From NCBI RefSeq assembly GCF_025660655.1, contig NZ_JAOTIN010000007.1, forward strand, positions 25,745 through 89,744: a stretch of DNA of 64,000 bases, in the 5' to 3' direction. The DNA comes from Streptococcus sp. CSL10205-OR2. GTDB lineage: Bacteria > Bacillota > Bacilli > Lactobacillales > Streptococcaceae. Shown here in pieces: positions 8,744-19,408 of the stretch. Each line of letters starts with the position of its first letter. The first letter of the stretch is position 1. Made by a program: the position numbers and the translations under genes. Under the pieces are notes generated by a model. It saw nothing but the letters and a program-made list of their open reading frames with translations, did no database searches and had not been told where the DNA came from.

Positions 8744-10231
8744 TTATTTGACAAATTGTGCTGATTGTTGACCTGCTTGACGACCAAAAATGATGATGTC
8801 TGCCACCGCGTTACCACCAATACGGTTTTGCCCATGAATACCACCAGTAACTTCACCAGCAGCGTAAAGACCTGGGATGGCTTTTCCATCTTTATTTAGA
8901 ACTTGAGCTTCGGTATTGATTTTTAGACCACCCATTGTGTGATGGATTCCTGGTGCAATTTTAATCGCATAAAATGGTCCAGTGCTTAAGTCATTTTCCA
9001 TTCCAGTGGTACGACCAAAATCAGTGTCTGAAGCATCTGCCACCGCTTGATTCCATTTTTCTAAGGTATTTTTCAATGTTTCTGGCTCTGTTCCAATTTC
9101 TTTAGCTAATCCTTCTATGCTATCTGATTTAGCCACTAAGCCTTTTTCATCATACTTATCAATAGCAGGAACACGTCCTTTAAGGGCATCATCAAAGATG
9201 ACAAACGCATGGTTTGGCTCTAATTGATTAATGGCTGCTGACACCTTGTCTCTTGTTTCTAACTCATTGATGAAACGATTTCCTTTGCTATCAACCAAGA
9301 TTGCCCCTTCACCACGAACAGCTTCTGTTATCAAGTAAGATGATTCTTGTTCAACTGTTGGGTGAATTTGAATTTGATCCATATCAACAGTTTGTGCTCC
9401 TTCATCTTCAGCAAGGGCAATTCCATCTCCTGTTGAGCCTTTTTGGTTGGTTGTCACATAGCCTTTCAATTCTGGTTTAAACTTCGTCACCATGTCCATA
9501 TTAGCACCAAAACCACCTGTTGCTAACACGACAGCTTTAGATGAAATAGTCATTTCTTTACCATTAACTTTGACAGTAACACCCGCAACTTCTCCATCTT
9601 TTTCAATAATATCTGTTACTTCTGCGTTGACAAAGACAGGAATATCACGTTCCATAATATTATCATATAACCCATCAACTAAGTAACCACCAACAGCAGA
9701 ACCATCTGAAGGACGGTGAGTACGAGTCACACTCATTCCTCCTGTTGTGGTGATGTTGTCAAGTGTAATACCCATGCTGTCAAGCCAATCAATAGCAGAC
9801 GCTGAATTATCTACCAGATAGTGAAGAAGTGCTTCATCGTTAGTGCCTTTACCACCATTAAGTGTTTCTTCAAAGAATTTCTCATTGGAATCTTCAATTC
9901 CTTGTTCTTTTTGGAATTTAGTCTCTGAAGCATTCATTCCTGCAGAAGATTTAGCAGTGTTACCACCGATATATGGCATTTTTTCCAAAATAACCACATT
10001 GGCACCAGCATCTTTTGCAGCAATAGCAGCAGACATCCCCGCACCACCAGAACCGACAATAATAACATCATAGCTCTCTTCTAATTTTGAAGGATCGGTG
10101 TATGTTTTTTCTGTCGCACTAGAAACAACTTCTTCTGTTGTTGTTTCTTTTGGTTCACTCGTTTTTCCACATGCTACTAATAAGAAAATAGCCAACAAAG
10201 AAGCTAAGGAAGCAAAAATTTTCTTTTTCAT
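8744..10231 (-). CDS. secreted FAD-dependent fumarate reductase-like lipoprotein
   Basis: The 495-residue protein starts with a lipoprotein signal peptide (MKKKIFASLASLLAIFLLVAC, lipobox LVAC, lipidated Cys21), so it should sit on the outer face of the membrane. A Ser/Thr/Glu-rich linker leads to the flavocytochrome-c/FrdA fold: FAD motif VIIVGSGGAGMSAA (56-69), ATGGFGAN (237-244) and the C-terminal FAD-binding segment. Residues H290 (QIHPT), R327 (ETRD), H431 (HHTMGG) and R470 (NRIGGNA) match the substrate-binding and proton-donor set of fumarate reductases. Urocanate reductase is thought to have Tyr in place of the first His. No FMN-binding domain or haem motif is present, so the electron donor is unclear. 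It is monocistronic. Confidence 0.85.
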   Translation of the reverse strand: MKKKIFASLASLLAIFLLVACGKTSEPKETTTEEVVSSATEKTYTDPSKLEESYDVIIVGSGGAGMSAAIAAKDAGANVVILEKMPYIGGNTAKSSAGMNASETKFQKEQGIEDSNEKFFEETLNGGKGTNDEALLHYLVDNSASAIDWLDSMGITLDNITTTGGMSVTRTHRPSDGSAVGGYLVDGLYDNIMERDIPVFVNAEVTDIIEKDGEVAGVTVKVNGKEMTISSKAVVLATGGFGANMDMVTKFKPELKGYVTTNQKGSTGDGIALAEDEGAQTVDMDQIQIHPTVEQESSYLITEAVRGEGAILVDSKGNRFINELETRDKVSAAINQLEPNHAFVIFDDALKGRVPAIDKYDEKGLVAKSDSIEGLAKEIGTEPETLKNTLEKWNQAVADASDTDFGRTTGMENDLSTGPFYAIKIAPGIHHTMGGLKINTEAQVLNKDGKAIPGLYAAGEVTGGIHGQNRIGGNAVADIIIFGRQAGQQSAQFVK

Positions 10232-10516
10232 TAGATTCTCCTTTTTAATTTAATATTTTTCACAAATATTGTACATTACTTCACAAAGAAATGCAATATA
10301 CTTTCAAAAATTTTTTAATCCTTATTATCCTTGATACTAATAGCTATCTTTACAGACTTGTCAATCTTGTGACAACCGATTTTGTTAAAGATTATCGTCT
10401 TAAAATTCTTTTTGTTATCATGTGAAAGGACTGAAAAGAGAATCATTCTGATAAAAAATATGATAAAATATGATTGTAAGATAACAAAATTAACAACTGA
10501 TGGATAAGGAGCAAAC

Positions 10517-10717
10517 ATGACAAAAGAAGAAGTCATTCAACGTTTAAGAAAAGAATTAGGATTACCTCGCTTCAACGCTTTTTTTGAAGACAAAAACTAT
10601 AGTGAAGAGGATTACCAAGAACTCAAAAAAGACTTGGAAGACTACTACCGTGACTATGTTGATAACATAGAAGCTGATTTTCAAGGTGGGTTAAAAACAA
10701 ATGACGGTAGAAAATAA
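10517..10717 (+). CDS. small acidic hypothetical protein
   Basis: A 66-residue protein (MTKEEVIQRLRKELGLPRFN...), predicted mostly helical and rich in Asp, Glu, Lys and Tyr (EEDYQELKKDLEDYYRDYVD). No signal peptide or membrane segment. I do not recognise a family. A good SD (AAGGAG, 6 bases before ATG) and a terminator directly after it support a real monocistronic gene. Nothing in the neighbourhood suggests a role. Confidence 0.65.
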   Translation: MTKEEVIQRLRKELGLPRFNAFFEDKNYSEEDYQELKKDLEDYYRDYVDNIEADFQGGLKTNDGRK

Positions 10718-10733
10718 AACTTGTTTTAAGAAT

Positions 10734-10764
10734 AAACGTTAGTTACTTGACTAGCGTTTTTTAT
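10734..10764 (+). terminator. intrinsic terminator
   Basis: A 9-bp stem with one wobble (AAACGTTAG / CTAGCGTTT) followed by TTTTTTATT, just after the 66-residue ORF. Confidence 0.8.
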
Positions 10765-10787
10765 TAATGCTTACAACTACTTAAAAA

Positions 10788-10823
10788 CAAAAAAAGCACT
10801 CTAGGCAGAGCCCTAAAGTGCTT
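10788..10823 (-). terminator. intrinsic terminator of rpsD
   Basis: A 12-bp stem with one mismatch (AAGCACTCTAGG / CCTAAAGTGCTT on the plus strand) followed on the minus strand by a T tract, 40 bases beyond the rpsD stop. Confidence 0.85.
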
Positions 10824-10862
10824 GGTATCAAGGTTTCTAAGCCTATCACCTGTAATAATGTA

Positions 10863-11474
10863 TTACAATTGTTTGTTGTAGTATTCAACGATAAGTGCTT
10901 CGTTAATTTCTGGGTTAATTTCATCGCGTTCTGGAAGGCGAGCTAATGACCCTTCTAATTTTTCTGCATCAAATGATACAAATGCTGGACGTCCAAGAGT
11001 TGCTTCAACAGCTTCAAGAATTGCTGGAACTTTTTGTGATTTTTCACGAACTGAAATCACTTGTCCAACTTCTACGCTGTAACTTGGAATATCAACACGT
11101 TTACCATCAACAAGAATATGACCATGGTTAACAAATTGACGTGCTTGACGACGAGTTGTTGCTAAACCAAGACGGTAAACAACATTATCCAAACGACGTT
11201 CTAAAAGAAGCATAAAGTTAAAACCTGAAGTTCCGTCAGCAATTTTTGTTGCTTTCACAAAGAGTGTACGGAATTGTCTTTCACCTAAGCCATAAGTAAA
11301 ACGAAGTTTTTGTTTTTCTGCCAATTGCAAACCGTATTCAGATAATTTGCTACGGTTGTTTGGTCCATGTTGACCTGGTACATAATTACGGCGAGCAAGC
11401 TCTTTACCTGTACCTGTAAGTGATAATCCTAAACGACGCGCTTGTTTCCAAGATGGTCCTGTATAACGTGACAT
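10863..11474 (-). CDS. rpsD: 30S ribosomal protein S4
   Basis: A 203-residue uS4 protein, a primary 16S rRNA binder in 30S assembly, starting [20 protein letters not shown]. The S4 RNA-binding domain is at about 92-155 ([37 protein letters not shown]). There is no N-terminal zinc CxxC, so it is the cysteine-free form. A consensus SD (GAGGAGG) precedes the ATG. The gene is monocistronic with its own promoter, a structured leader and a terminator. In several bacteria S4 represses its own mRNA through such a leader. Confidence 0.97.
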   Translation of the reverse strand: MSRYTGPSWKQARRLGLSLTGTGKELARRNYVPGQHGPNNRSKLSEYGLQLAEKQKLRFTYGLGERQFRTLFVKATKIADGTSGFNFMLLLERRLDNVVYRLGLATTRRQARQFVNHGHILVDGKRVDIPSYSVEVGQVISVREKSQKVPAILEAVEATLGRPAFVSFDAEKLEGSLARLPERDEINPEINEALIVEYYNKQL

Positions 11475-11627
11475 ATAAATGTCCTCCTCTATTTATTTAA
11501 AATATGAGGAAATAGATGCTTGAAAAATCCTGATTCGTGCAGATGGTTTTCGCCTAAACAGCAAAGGTTACTTTTTAGCTAACCACCTGTTGACGAGCTT
11601 CATATTTTTCTGCTGCTATTTCACACA
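11475..11627 (-). ncRNA. structured 5' leader of rpsD, candidate S4 autoregulatory element
   Basis: About 150 bases of untranslated leader contain nested long-range complementarity. The pair 11600-11608 / 11499-11507 (AAAATATGA / TCATATTTT in the transcript) encloses 11581-11589 / 11540-11548 (CAGGTGGTT / AACCATCTG). A competing local hairpin GGTTA / TAACC is also possible, and GAAATAG near the 5' end can pair with CTATTTC close to the SD. S4-binding leaders are known for rpsD in Firmicutes. Assignment of this one is inference from position and folding. Confidence 0.6.
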
Positions 11628-11633
11628 AAGGAT

Positions 11634-11662
11634 AGTATATCATAAAAGCCTAGAGTTGTAAA
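11634..11662 (-). promoter_or_regulatory. promoter of rpsD
   Basis: On the minus strand, -35 TTTACA (11657-11662) and -10 TATACT (11634-11639) are 17 bases apart, a near-consensus sigma-A promoter. Confidence 0.8.
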
Positions 11663-11685
11663 CCCTAAGCTTGCTGAAAATATCT

Positions 11686-12039
11686 TTATTCTTGAGTTTC
11701 TAACGACATTTCTTGGGAGTCTTGCTCACTATTTTCTTCTTTCTCATCAGAAGTGTTTTCATTGTCGTCATCAAGGTAACGAATAAGTGTTTTTTCTGTT
11801 AAAATATCTGAATAAGTGTAGGATTCAACATAAGAGTTCTCCAAAGAGCCATCATCTTGAGGGCGATCATTATATTCAACGATAAATAAAGAAGAATACA
11901 CTTCAATTAAACGTCCTTGCTTATTTTTTTCTCTTTTACGACCATTTTCCAGGGTTAATTCAACCATTTTCCCTTCATGGGCCTTAATATCTTCTTTGAT
12001 TTTTTTCATTTTTGCAACATCAGTAAATGCATCACTCAT
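11686..12039 (-). CDS. Veg family protein
   Basis: 117 residues. The N-terminal 85 match the Veg family: IKEDIKAHEGKMVELTLENG, then GRLIEVYSSLFIVEYN and VESYTYSDILTEKTLI. Veg is a small conserved Firmicute protein implicated in biofilm control in Bacillus. Here it has an added C-terminal tail of about 30 residues almost entirely Asp, Glu, Asn and Ser, longer than the Bacillus protein. It follows dnaB after 11 bases and probably ends the gdpP-rplI-dnaB transcript. Confidence 0.75.
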   Translation of the reverse strand: MSDAFTDVAKMKKIKEDIKAHEGKMVELTLENGRKREKNKQGRLIEVYSSLFIVEYNDRPQDDGSLENSYVESYTYSDILTEKTLIRYLDDDNENTSDEKEENSEQDSQEMSLETQE

Positions 12040-12050
12040 TTAGCCTTCTC

Positions 12051-13415
12051 CTATCTTTCATCAAACTGGGCTATACTTGAAAACTTATTGTATTCTTTTT
12101 GGAACATTAATTTAACTGTACCACGCGCACCACTACGGTTTTTTTCAAGAATAACTTCAACAGTATTATCAACAAGTTTATCGTCTTCATCTTCTTTATT
12201 ATCACGATTATAATAATCATCACGATATAAAAACGCAACAATATCAGCATCTTGTTCAATAGATCCTGATTCTCTAATATCAGACAAAACGGGACGCTTG
12301 TCCTGACGTTGTTCAACACCACGAGAAAGCTGACTAAGAGCTAATACTGGCACCCTTAACTCTTTCGCTAAAATCTTAAGCTGACGAGAAATTTCAGAAA
12401 CTTCTTGTTGGCGATTTTCTGATTTGGAACCAGAAATCAATTGTAGATAGTCTATGACGATAAGTCCTAGATTATCATCAACCTCTTTGGCTAACTTTCT
12501 TGAACGGGCACGAATCTCAGACATTTTAATGCCTGGTGTGTCATCAATATAAATTGGTGCTTCTGCAAGATTGCCTTGCGCAAGGGTTAAACTTTGCCAC
12601 TCCTGATCAGATAACTGACCTGTTCTTAAATTATGGGAATCAACCATTCCTTCAGAAGCAAGCATTCTGTCAACCAAACTTTCAGCACCCATTTCTAGTG
12701 AAAATACGGCAACTGCTTTTTTCTGCTTGGTACCAATATTTTGTGCGATATTTAGGGCAAAAGCTGTTTTCCCCACACCTGGACGAGCAGCTAAAATAAT
12801 CAATTGATCTGGGTGAAGACCGGTTGTCATTTTATCAAGATAGGTAAAGCCGGTTGCAAGACCCGTCACGTCTGTTTTACGTTGGGAACGACTTTCTAAG
12901 TTTTCATAGTTAATCTTTAAGACATCAGATATTTTCCGAAAACCATTATGATTATTATGCTCATTAACAGCAATTAGGTCTTGTTCAGCTTTTGCAATCA
13001 AATCTTGAGAAGGAAAAGAGCCATCGTATGCTTTATTAACCGTATCTGTTAATCGATTGATAATATTTCTTAACAGTGATTTTTCAGAAACAATTTTAGC
13101 ATAATACTCAGCATTGGCACTCGTTGGAACACTGTTAACAAGTTCAACTAGGTAGGAAATACCACCAATATTTTGTAAATCTCCTTGACTGTCCAAAATA
13201 TTTCTAACCGTTGTGGCGTCAATAGCATCATTTTTATCACTGAGTGCAATCATCGCTTTGAAAATAATACGATGAGAATATTTGTAAAAATCTTCTGGTT
13301 CAATGTATTCCCTGACAACAATTAATTTATCCGGTGATAGGAATATTGAACCTAGGACAGATTGTTCGGCAACTACATCTTGTGGCTGAATTCTCAATTC
13401 TTGAGCATCTGTCAA
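12051..13415 (-). CDS. dnaB: replicative DNA helicase (DnaB type; DnaC in Bacillus naming)
   Basis: A 454-residue hexameric helicase that unwinds DNA at the fork. The N-terminal helical domain (about 12-115, VVAEQSVLGSIFLSPD) is followed by a linker and the RecA-like motor: Walker A ARPGVGKT (210-217), Walker B LGLIVIDYLQLI (about 317-328), then LKILAKELRVPVLALSQLSR and an arginine-finger region. It lies 39 bases after rplI, the usual rplI-dnaB linkage. A few hundred residues of antisense frames across it are coding shadows. Confidence 0.97.
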   Translation of the reverse strand: MTDAQELRIQPQDVVAEQSVLGSIFLSPDKLIVVREYIEPEDFYKYSHRIIFKAMIALSDKNDAIDATTVRNILDSQGDLQNIGGISYLVELVNSVPTSANAEYYAKIVSEKSLLRNIINRLTDTVNKAYDGSFPSQDLIAKAEQDLIAVNEHNNHNGFRKISDVLKINYENLESRSQRKTDVTGLATGFTYLDKMTTGLHPDQLIILAARPGVGKTAFALNIAQNIGTKQKKAVAVFSLEMGAESLVDRMLASEGMVDSHNLRTGQLSDQEWQSLTLAQGNLAEAPIYIDDTPGIKMSEIRARSRKLAKEVDDNLGLIVIDYLQLISGSKSENRQQEVSEISRQLKILAKELRVPVLALSQLSRGVEQRQDKRPVLSDIRESGSIEQDADIVAFLYRDDYYNRDNKEDEDDKLVDNTVEVILEKNRSGARGTVKLMFQKEYNKFSSIAQFDER

Positions 13416-13454
13416 AACACGGTACCTCCTAGTTTACAATAATGTCAATCTCGT

Positions 13455-13907
13455 TTACAGTTCTTTAACTTGTAATTTTATTTGACCGGTTACTTCTTTG
13501 TGCAGTTTAACTGGTACTTCAATCAAACCAATAGCTCTAATCGGATGGTCTAGTTGGATATGACGTTTGTCAACTTTTAAACCAAATTGTTTATTCAATT
13601 CTTCTGCTATTTTTTTAGCCGTGATAGAACCAAATGTTCTTCCGTCTGGACCAACATGTTCACCAAATGTAACTAACGTTTCTTCTTTATCCAAAACTTC
13701 TTTTAATTGTTGTGCCGCTTCAAGGATTTCTGCTTGGTGTTTAGCTTCTGATTTTTGTTTTCCTTTTAATTCACTAATAGCTTGAGCCGTTGCTTCTTTT
13801 GCAAGATTCTTTTTAATTAAAAAATTTTGAGCAAATCCTGTTGGAACTTCTTTAATCTCGCCTTTTTTTCCTTTACCCTTGACATCTTCTAAAAATATAA
13901 CTTTCAT
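13455..13907 (-). CDS. rplI: 50S ribosomal protein L9
   Basis: 150 residues, starting [20 protein letters not shown], the bL9 N-terminal 23S-binding domain with the motif [13 protein letters not shown], a long connecting helix (about 40-75) and a C-terminal domain ending [10 protein letters not shown]. It begins one base after the gdpP stop and has an SD inside that gene, so the two are coupled. Confidence 0.97.
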   Translation of the reverse strand: MKVIFLEDVKGKGKKGEIKEVPTGFAQNFLIKKNLAKEATAQAISELKGKQKSEAKHQAEILEAAQQLKEVLDKEETLVTFGEHVGPDGRTFGSITAKKIAEELNKQFGLKVDKRHIQLDHPIRAIGLIEVPVKLHKEVTGQIKLQVKEL

Positions 13908-13908
13908 C

Positions 13909-15882
13909 TTAGTACTCCTCTTGACGACTTCTTTCTTTATTTATTTTGTCAACCAATATTTGATAGACTTCTTTAATAGAATTTTCTGGCTTTTGGCATG
14001 CAGCAACATTAAAGTGACCACCACCACCCATTTCTTCCATAATTTTTTGAACATTTAACTTATTGCGACTTCTGGCCGAAATCGTCGTATGACCTTTAAA
14101 ATTTTTAGAAATAACAAAAGTAGCTTCAATTCCTGCCATAGCAAGCATTGTATCAGCAGCCTTACTAGCAATGACATTAGAATAGAATTTATTTTCGTCA
14201 CCACAAGCAATGATAATATCACGTTTAAAGAGTTCACCAGCCAAAATCAACTCATTGATTTGTCGGTATTCCTCAAATTCAGTTGCGGCAATCGTTTGGA
14301 TTTCAAAACTATCACTACCTAATGTCACGAGATAACTTGCCACATCAAATGTTCTACTAGTCACTCTATTTGAGAAGTTTTTGGTATCTTGCATGATACC
14401 AGCCATTAAAATACTAGCTTGAGTTTTATTCAACTGTTTCTTGCGAGCATTTTGAAATTGGATAAGTTCTGTTACCAACTCACAAGCGCTGCTGGCACCA
14501 CTTTCAATAAATGATAAAACAGCATTTTCAGGGAAATCTTCATTTCGACGATGATGGTCAACGACAATAACCTCAGAAAACTTATCATATAATTCTTTTG
14601 AGAGTGTCAAGTTGGTCTTAGAATGATCTACCATGATTAAGATAGAATTCTTCGTTACAAGTTTCTCAGCTTGTTCTAGTGTAATCAATGGAAGCATGCT
14701 ATCTTGATGCAAACTCGTCACAGCCCTTTTGATGTCAGGATTCATGTTCTTATCATCATAGACTGCAAAAGCATCATCAATAATATTACTTGCAAAAAAC
14801 TGCATCCCAATTGAAGCTCCTAAGGCATCCATATCAAGATTACGATGACCTACAACAAAAACAGAATCTGCCGTTTTAATTTTATCTGAGATGGCAGTCA
14901 TCATAGCTCTTGTACGTGTTCTTGTCCTTTTAACGGTTGACACACTACCACCACCAAAGTAAAGGAATTCTTTGTGCTCACCATTTTCTCTAATAACGAC
15001 TTGGTCGCCCCCTCTAACAAGGGCCATATTCAAGTTTTTTTGAGCAACATTACCAATATCATAATAATTTTGGTCTCCGTAAGAAATACCCATACTAATC
15101 GTTAAAGATAATTCTTTTTCTTTTGCTGCTGCTTTAAATTTTCCAAGAATATCAAATTGTGAATTAATCAGATTTGACAAAACATTATAATCTGTAAAAA
15201 AGTAGAAGCGGTCCATATCAAAACGACGATAAAAAATGTGTCTTGATTCTGCAAATTCCGTAATAAAATTCGCAATAAAAGTATTGACTTGAGAGACTTC
15301 GGCGTCTTGTAAATTATTGGTAATGTCATCATAGTTATCAATGGAAATTATTCCAATAACAGGACTTGTTGATGGTATCACATTGTTATGATAAACAGAA
15401 GAAACGTTATCGAAAAAGTAAAAAACACCTTCATCTAAGTCAACATTGAAAAAATAACGCTTGTCATCAATCATAATGGACTGATCAATCGAGCCATTTT
15501 CTTTTTCTTTAATCGTATTTTTAATGATTTTATCATCAAATTCTCCTGATGCATCAGTAAAAACTAATTCAGCATAAGGATTATACCAATCAATAGCACG
15601 GGTGGCTTGGTTAAATTTCACCACACCAACTGGCATTTGGTCTAATAAATTTTTTAAACTAACTTCCGTCTGAGTATTTAAAAGGCCAATTTGCTCTGTT
15701 TCAGATAATTCATAGGTTGTTTTTTGATAGATAAACAAGGCAACAACAAATGACATTATTAGAAAAAGTGCTAGAAAAAGCATGACCTTAGATGTTATAA
15801 GGCTAACAGAAATGGCAATCAATGCTAATAAAAGTAAACCAATAATGACAAAATGAGTATTTGTTAATCGAAATCTTTTCAT
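13909..15882 (-). CDS. gdpP: cyclic-di-AMP phosphodiesterase GdpP
   Basis: A 657-residue membrane-bound enzyme that degrades the second messenger c-di-AMP. Two N-terminal membrane spans (about 11-30 and 33-52) are followed by a PAS-like domain (about 75-150) and a degenerate GGDEF domain (about 165-300). The DHH phosphoesterase module has [23 protein letters not shown] and VDHHRRN, and the DHHA1 part ends with [10 protein letters not shown]. This is the full architecture of Bacillus GdpP/YybT. It lies upstream of rplI-dnaB, as in other streptococci. Confidence 0.95.
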   Translation of the reverse strand: MKRFRLTNTHFVIIGLLLLALIAISVSLITSKVMLFLALFLIMSFVVALFIYQKTTYELSETEQIGLLNTQTEVSLKNLLDQMPVGVVKFNQATRAIDWYNPYAELVFTDASGEFDDKIIKNTIKEKENGSIDQSIMIDDKRYFFNVDLDEGVFYFFDNVSSVYHNNVIPSTSPVIGIISIDNYDDITNNLQDAEVSQVNTFIANFITEFAESRHIFYRRFDMDRFYFFTDYNVLSNLINSQFDILGKFKAAAKEKELSLTISMGISYGDQNYYDIGNVAQKNLNMALVRGGDQVVIRENGEHKEFLYFGGGSVSTVKRTRTRTRAMMTAISDKIKTADSVFVVGHRNLDMDALGASIGMQFFASNIIDDAFAVYDDKNMNPDIKRAVTSLHQDSMLPLITLEQAEKLVTKNSILIMVDHSKTNLTLSKELYDKFSEVIVVDHHRRNEDFPENAVLSFIESGASSACELVTELIQFQNARKKQLNKTQASILMAGIMQDTKNFSNRVTSRTFDVASYLVTLGSDSFEIQTIAATEFEEYRQINELILAGELFKRDIIIACGDENKFYSNVIASKAADTMLAMAGIEATFVISKNFKGHTTISARSRNKLNVQKIMEEMGGGGHFNVAACQKPENSIKEVYQILVDKINKERSRQEEY

Positions 15883-15963
15883 ATTTTAAACCTCTTAATA
15901 CATCATTATAGCATAAAACCACTTTAAAATATAGACATATCCTTGTTTATCCGATGCGTGTTA

Positions 15964-17859
15964 TCATTTTTTAGAAGAACGATTTCTTCCTTCTAAATAA
16001 ACCATTAAAATGCTAATATCAGAAGGGTTGACACCTGAAATTCTACTTGCTTGTCCAAGAGTTTCAGGATTAATTTTCTTAAATTTTTGGCGTGCTTCAG
16101 TTGCAATAGAATCAAGAGCATCCCAATCCATATTCTTAGGAATACGTTTTTCTTCCATTCGTTTCATCTTGTCAACCTGATCTAAAGCCTTTTTGATATA
16201 GCCTTCGTATTTAATTTCAGTTTCTATAAACTCAATCTGTTTGTCATCAAGATCAACGTCTCCTGAACCAATAAATTGGGTAATAACGTCATAATTAACT
16301 TCAGGACGTCGCATCAATTCTTTTGCTGTCAAGGCATCCGTTAAAGGTTTAAATCCTAACGCAACAATCTTTTCATTGGTTTTTGAAACTGGTTTTAATT
16401 TAATACTGTCAAGTCTTGTCAACTCTTTGTCAATGTTGTTTTTCTTATTTGAAAACTCTTCATAACGTTCATCATCAACTAATCCAATAGAGCGTCCTAG
16501 CTCAGTCAGTCTCATATCAGCATTGTCATGGCGTAAAATCAAACGATATTCTGCGCGACTGGTTAGAAGACGATAGGGTTCTACGGTTCCTTTCGTTACA
16601 AGATCATCAATCATAACACCAATATAACCATCACTACGCTTCAAGATAAATTCTGGTTTGTTTTGCACTTTCAAAGCAGCATTAATTCCTGCGATAATCC
16701 CTTGTCCCGCCGCTTCTTCATAGCCACTTGTTCCATTTGTTTGACCGGCTGTAAACAAGCCAGAAATTTTCTTTGTTTCAAGTGTTGCACGCAATTGATG
16801 AGGCAAAACAATATCATACTCAATCGCATAACCTGTTCTAATTAATTCAGCATTTTCAAGTCCGGCAATGGAATGAAGCAACTCTTTTTGAACATCTTCA
16901 GGTAAACTCGTTGACAGTCCTTGAACATAAACTTCTTCAGTGTCTCTACCTTCTGGCTCTAAAAAGAGTTGATGACGATCCTTATCTGAAAAACGAACAA
17001 TTTTATCTTCAATAGATGGACAATATCTTGGTCCAACACCTTTAACCATACCAGAAAATAGGGGTGCACGATGAAGATTACTATTAATAATTTCATGACT
17101 CTCTTCGTTAGTATAGGTTAACCAACAAGGTATTTGGTCTTTAAGATAGTCTTCGTCCCTAGACAGAAATGAAAAATGATTTGGTTTGTCATCTCCCGGT
17201 TGTATTTCTGTCTTATCATAGTTAATAGAGTCCGCTTTTACTCTAGGAGGTGTCCCTGTTTTAAATCGGTCAATTTCTAACCCGAGTTCACGTAAGTTGT
17301 CAGCCAACTTAACTGAAGCAAGACTATTATTCGGACCAGAAGAGTATTTAAGGTCACCAATAATAATTTCTCCTCTAAGAGCTGTTCCTGTTGTGACAAT
17401 CACAGCCTTAGCTGCATAGGCTTGTTTAGTAGCTGTTTTAACACCAACAACTTTACCTTCTTTCACCAAAATCTCATCAATCACTGTTTGGCGAAGAACT
17501 AAATTCTCTTGTTTTTCAACCGTTTGTCTCATGTTTTTAGAGTAAAGAGCTTTGTCAGCCTGGGCTCTCAAGGCTCTAACAGCCGGTCCTTTCCCAGTGT
17601 TTAACATTTTCATCTGAATATAGCTCTTATCAATATTCTTAGCCATCTCACCGCCAAGAGCATCAATTTCTCTTACAACAATCCCTTTGGCAGATCCTCC
17701 AATAGAAGGATTACAAGGCATAAAGGCTAACATATCAATACTTATCGTTGCTAATAAGGTTTTACAACCCATTCTACTAGTAGCAAGTGCTGCCTCAACA
17801 CCAGCGTGTCCTGCTCCTATTACTATAATGTCATATTCTTCTACAAAATGATGTGTCAT
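15964..17859 (-). CDS. mnmG: tRNA U34 carboxymethylaminomethyl-synthesis enzyme MnmG (GidA)
   Basis: A 631-residue FAD enzyme that works with MnmE to install cmnm5 at the wobble uridine of tRNAs. The FAD motif [17 protein letters not shown] is at 9-25, followed by MGCKTLL and [11 protein letters not shown] (about 48-58). The conserved [11 protein letters not shown] is near 273-283 and the C-terminal helical MnmE-binding domain ends in [16 protein letters not shown]. Its ATG is only about 11 bases from the T tract of a terminator hairpin, so expression must pass through that element. gdpP follows after an 81-base gap. Confidence 0.96.
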   Translation of the reverse strand: MTHHFVEEYDIIVIGAGHAGVEAALATSRMGCKTLLATISIDMLAFMPCNPSIGGSAKGIVVREIDALGGEMAKNIDKSYIQMKMLNTGKGPAVRALRAQADKALYSKNMRQTVEKQENLVLRQTVIDEILVKEGKVVGVKTATKQAYAAKAVIVTTGTALRGEIIIGDLKYSSGPNNSLASVKLADNLRELGLEIDRFKTGTPPRVKADSINYDKTEIQPGDDKPNHFSFLSRDEDYLKDQIPCWLTYTNEESHEIINSNLHRAPLFSGMVKGVGPRYCPSIEDKIVRFSDKDRHQLFLEPEGRDTEEVYVQGLSTSLPEDVQKELLHSIAGLENAELIRTGYAIEYDIVLPHQLRATLETKKISGLFTAGQTNGTSGYEEAAGQGIIAGINAALKVQNKPEFILKRSDGYIGVMIDDLVTKGTVEPYRLLTSRAEYRLILRHDNADMRLTELGRSIGLVDDERYEEFSNKKNNIDKELTRLDSIKLKPVSKTNEKIVALGFKPLTDALTAKELMRRPEVNYDVITQFIGSGDVDLDDKQIEFIETEIKYEGYIKKALDQVDKMKRMEEKRIPKNMDWDALDSIATEARQKFKKINPETLGQASRISGVNPSDISILMVYLEGRNRSSKK

Positions 17860-17871
17860 ATTATCCTCTCA

Positions 17872-17940
17872 AAATAAAAAAATGACCAAAGCTTTGAAAG
17901 TGTAAGCAAAAAGGCTTACAACATCCATGAGCTTTGACCA
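17872..17940 (-). promoter_or_regulatory. terminator/attenuator in the mnmG leader
   Basis: On the minus strand an 11-bp stem with two wobble pairs (TGGTCAAAGCT / AGCTTTGGTCA) encloses a perfect 7-bp hairpin (TGTAAGC / GCTTACA) and is followed by TTTTTTTATTTT. The T tract ends 12 bases before the mnmG ATG. No promoter can fit between, so the element is either an attenuator or a leaky mnmA terminator. Confidence 0.75.
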
Positions 17941-17960
17941 TCATAGTTATTGTTACTGTT

Positions 17961-17988
17961 ATTCTATCAAAATCCTAAAAATTGTCAA
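17961..17988 (-). promoter_or_regulatory. promoter upstream of the mnmG attenuator
   Basis: Minus-strand -35 TTGACA (17983-17988) and -10 TAGAAT (17961-17966) with 16-base spacing. Transcription would start about 15 bases before the terminator hairpin, giving a leader of about 95 bases. Confidence 0.65.
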
Positions 17989-18049
17989 CAAGACCTATCA
18001 TATCATCCTTTACACCACAAGCAATATCGTTGACACAATTGTCAAGTGT

Positions 18050-19189
<1,140 letters not shown>

Positions 19190-19200
19190 CTAGAAATACG

Positions 19201-19254
19201 GATTTGAAGGTCCATTTTCTGTAATATTTAAAAAACGATTTGAAGGTCGATTTT
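19201..19254. repeat. paired 18-bp direct repeats in the mnmA leader
   Basis: GATTTGAAGGTCCATTTT (19201-19218) and GATTTGAAGGTCGATTTT (19237-19254) differ at one base and are 36 bases apart. Both lie between the mnmA promoter and its start codon, so they would be in the 5' leader (as AAAATSGACCTTCAAATC). A small hairpin CCTGTtaaACAGG lies just upstream. No known riboswitch fits. Confidence 0.7.
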
Positions 19255-19279
19255 AAACCCTGTTAAACAGGTAAACATT

Positions 19280-19307
19280 ATTATAGCACTATTTAGAGAG
19301 AAGTCAA
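19280..19307 (-). promoter_or_regulatory. promoter of mnmA
   Basis: Minus-strand -35 TTGACT (19302-19307), 16-base spacer and -10 TATAAT (19280-19285) with an extended TGC just before it. It predicts a leader of about 100 bases containing the direct repeats. Confidence 0.8.
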
Positions 19308-19373
19308 AATCTTACTTTACGCCTTGTTAGACTGTCTTTTAAAAAATAAACACTATAAATGTCTTATCTTTGG

Positions 19374-19379
19374 TATAAT
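19374..19379 (+). promoter_or_regulatory. -10 element of sdaAB
   Basis: TATAAT 30 bases before the sdaAB ATG. I see no good -35 at the right distance, so the promoter may be weak or activator-dependent. Confidence 0.4.
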
Positions 19380-19408
19380 ATAATGTAGCTCATTTTAGAG
19401 GAGAAAGT

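Noticed and set aside
10315..10536. 73-codon minus-strand frame overlapping the start of the 66-residue gene
   Set aside because: No SD, low-complexity hydrophobic/charged composition and overlap with a better-supported plus-strand gene's promoter and start.
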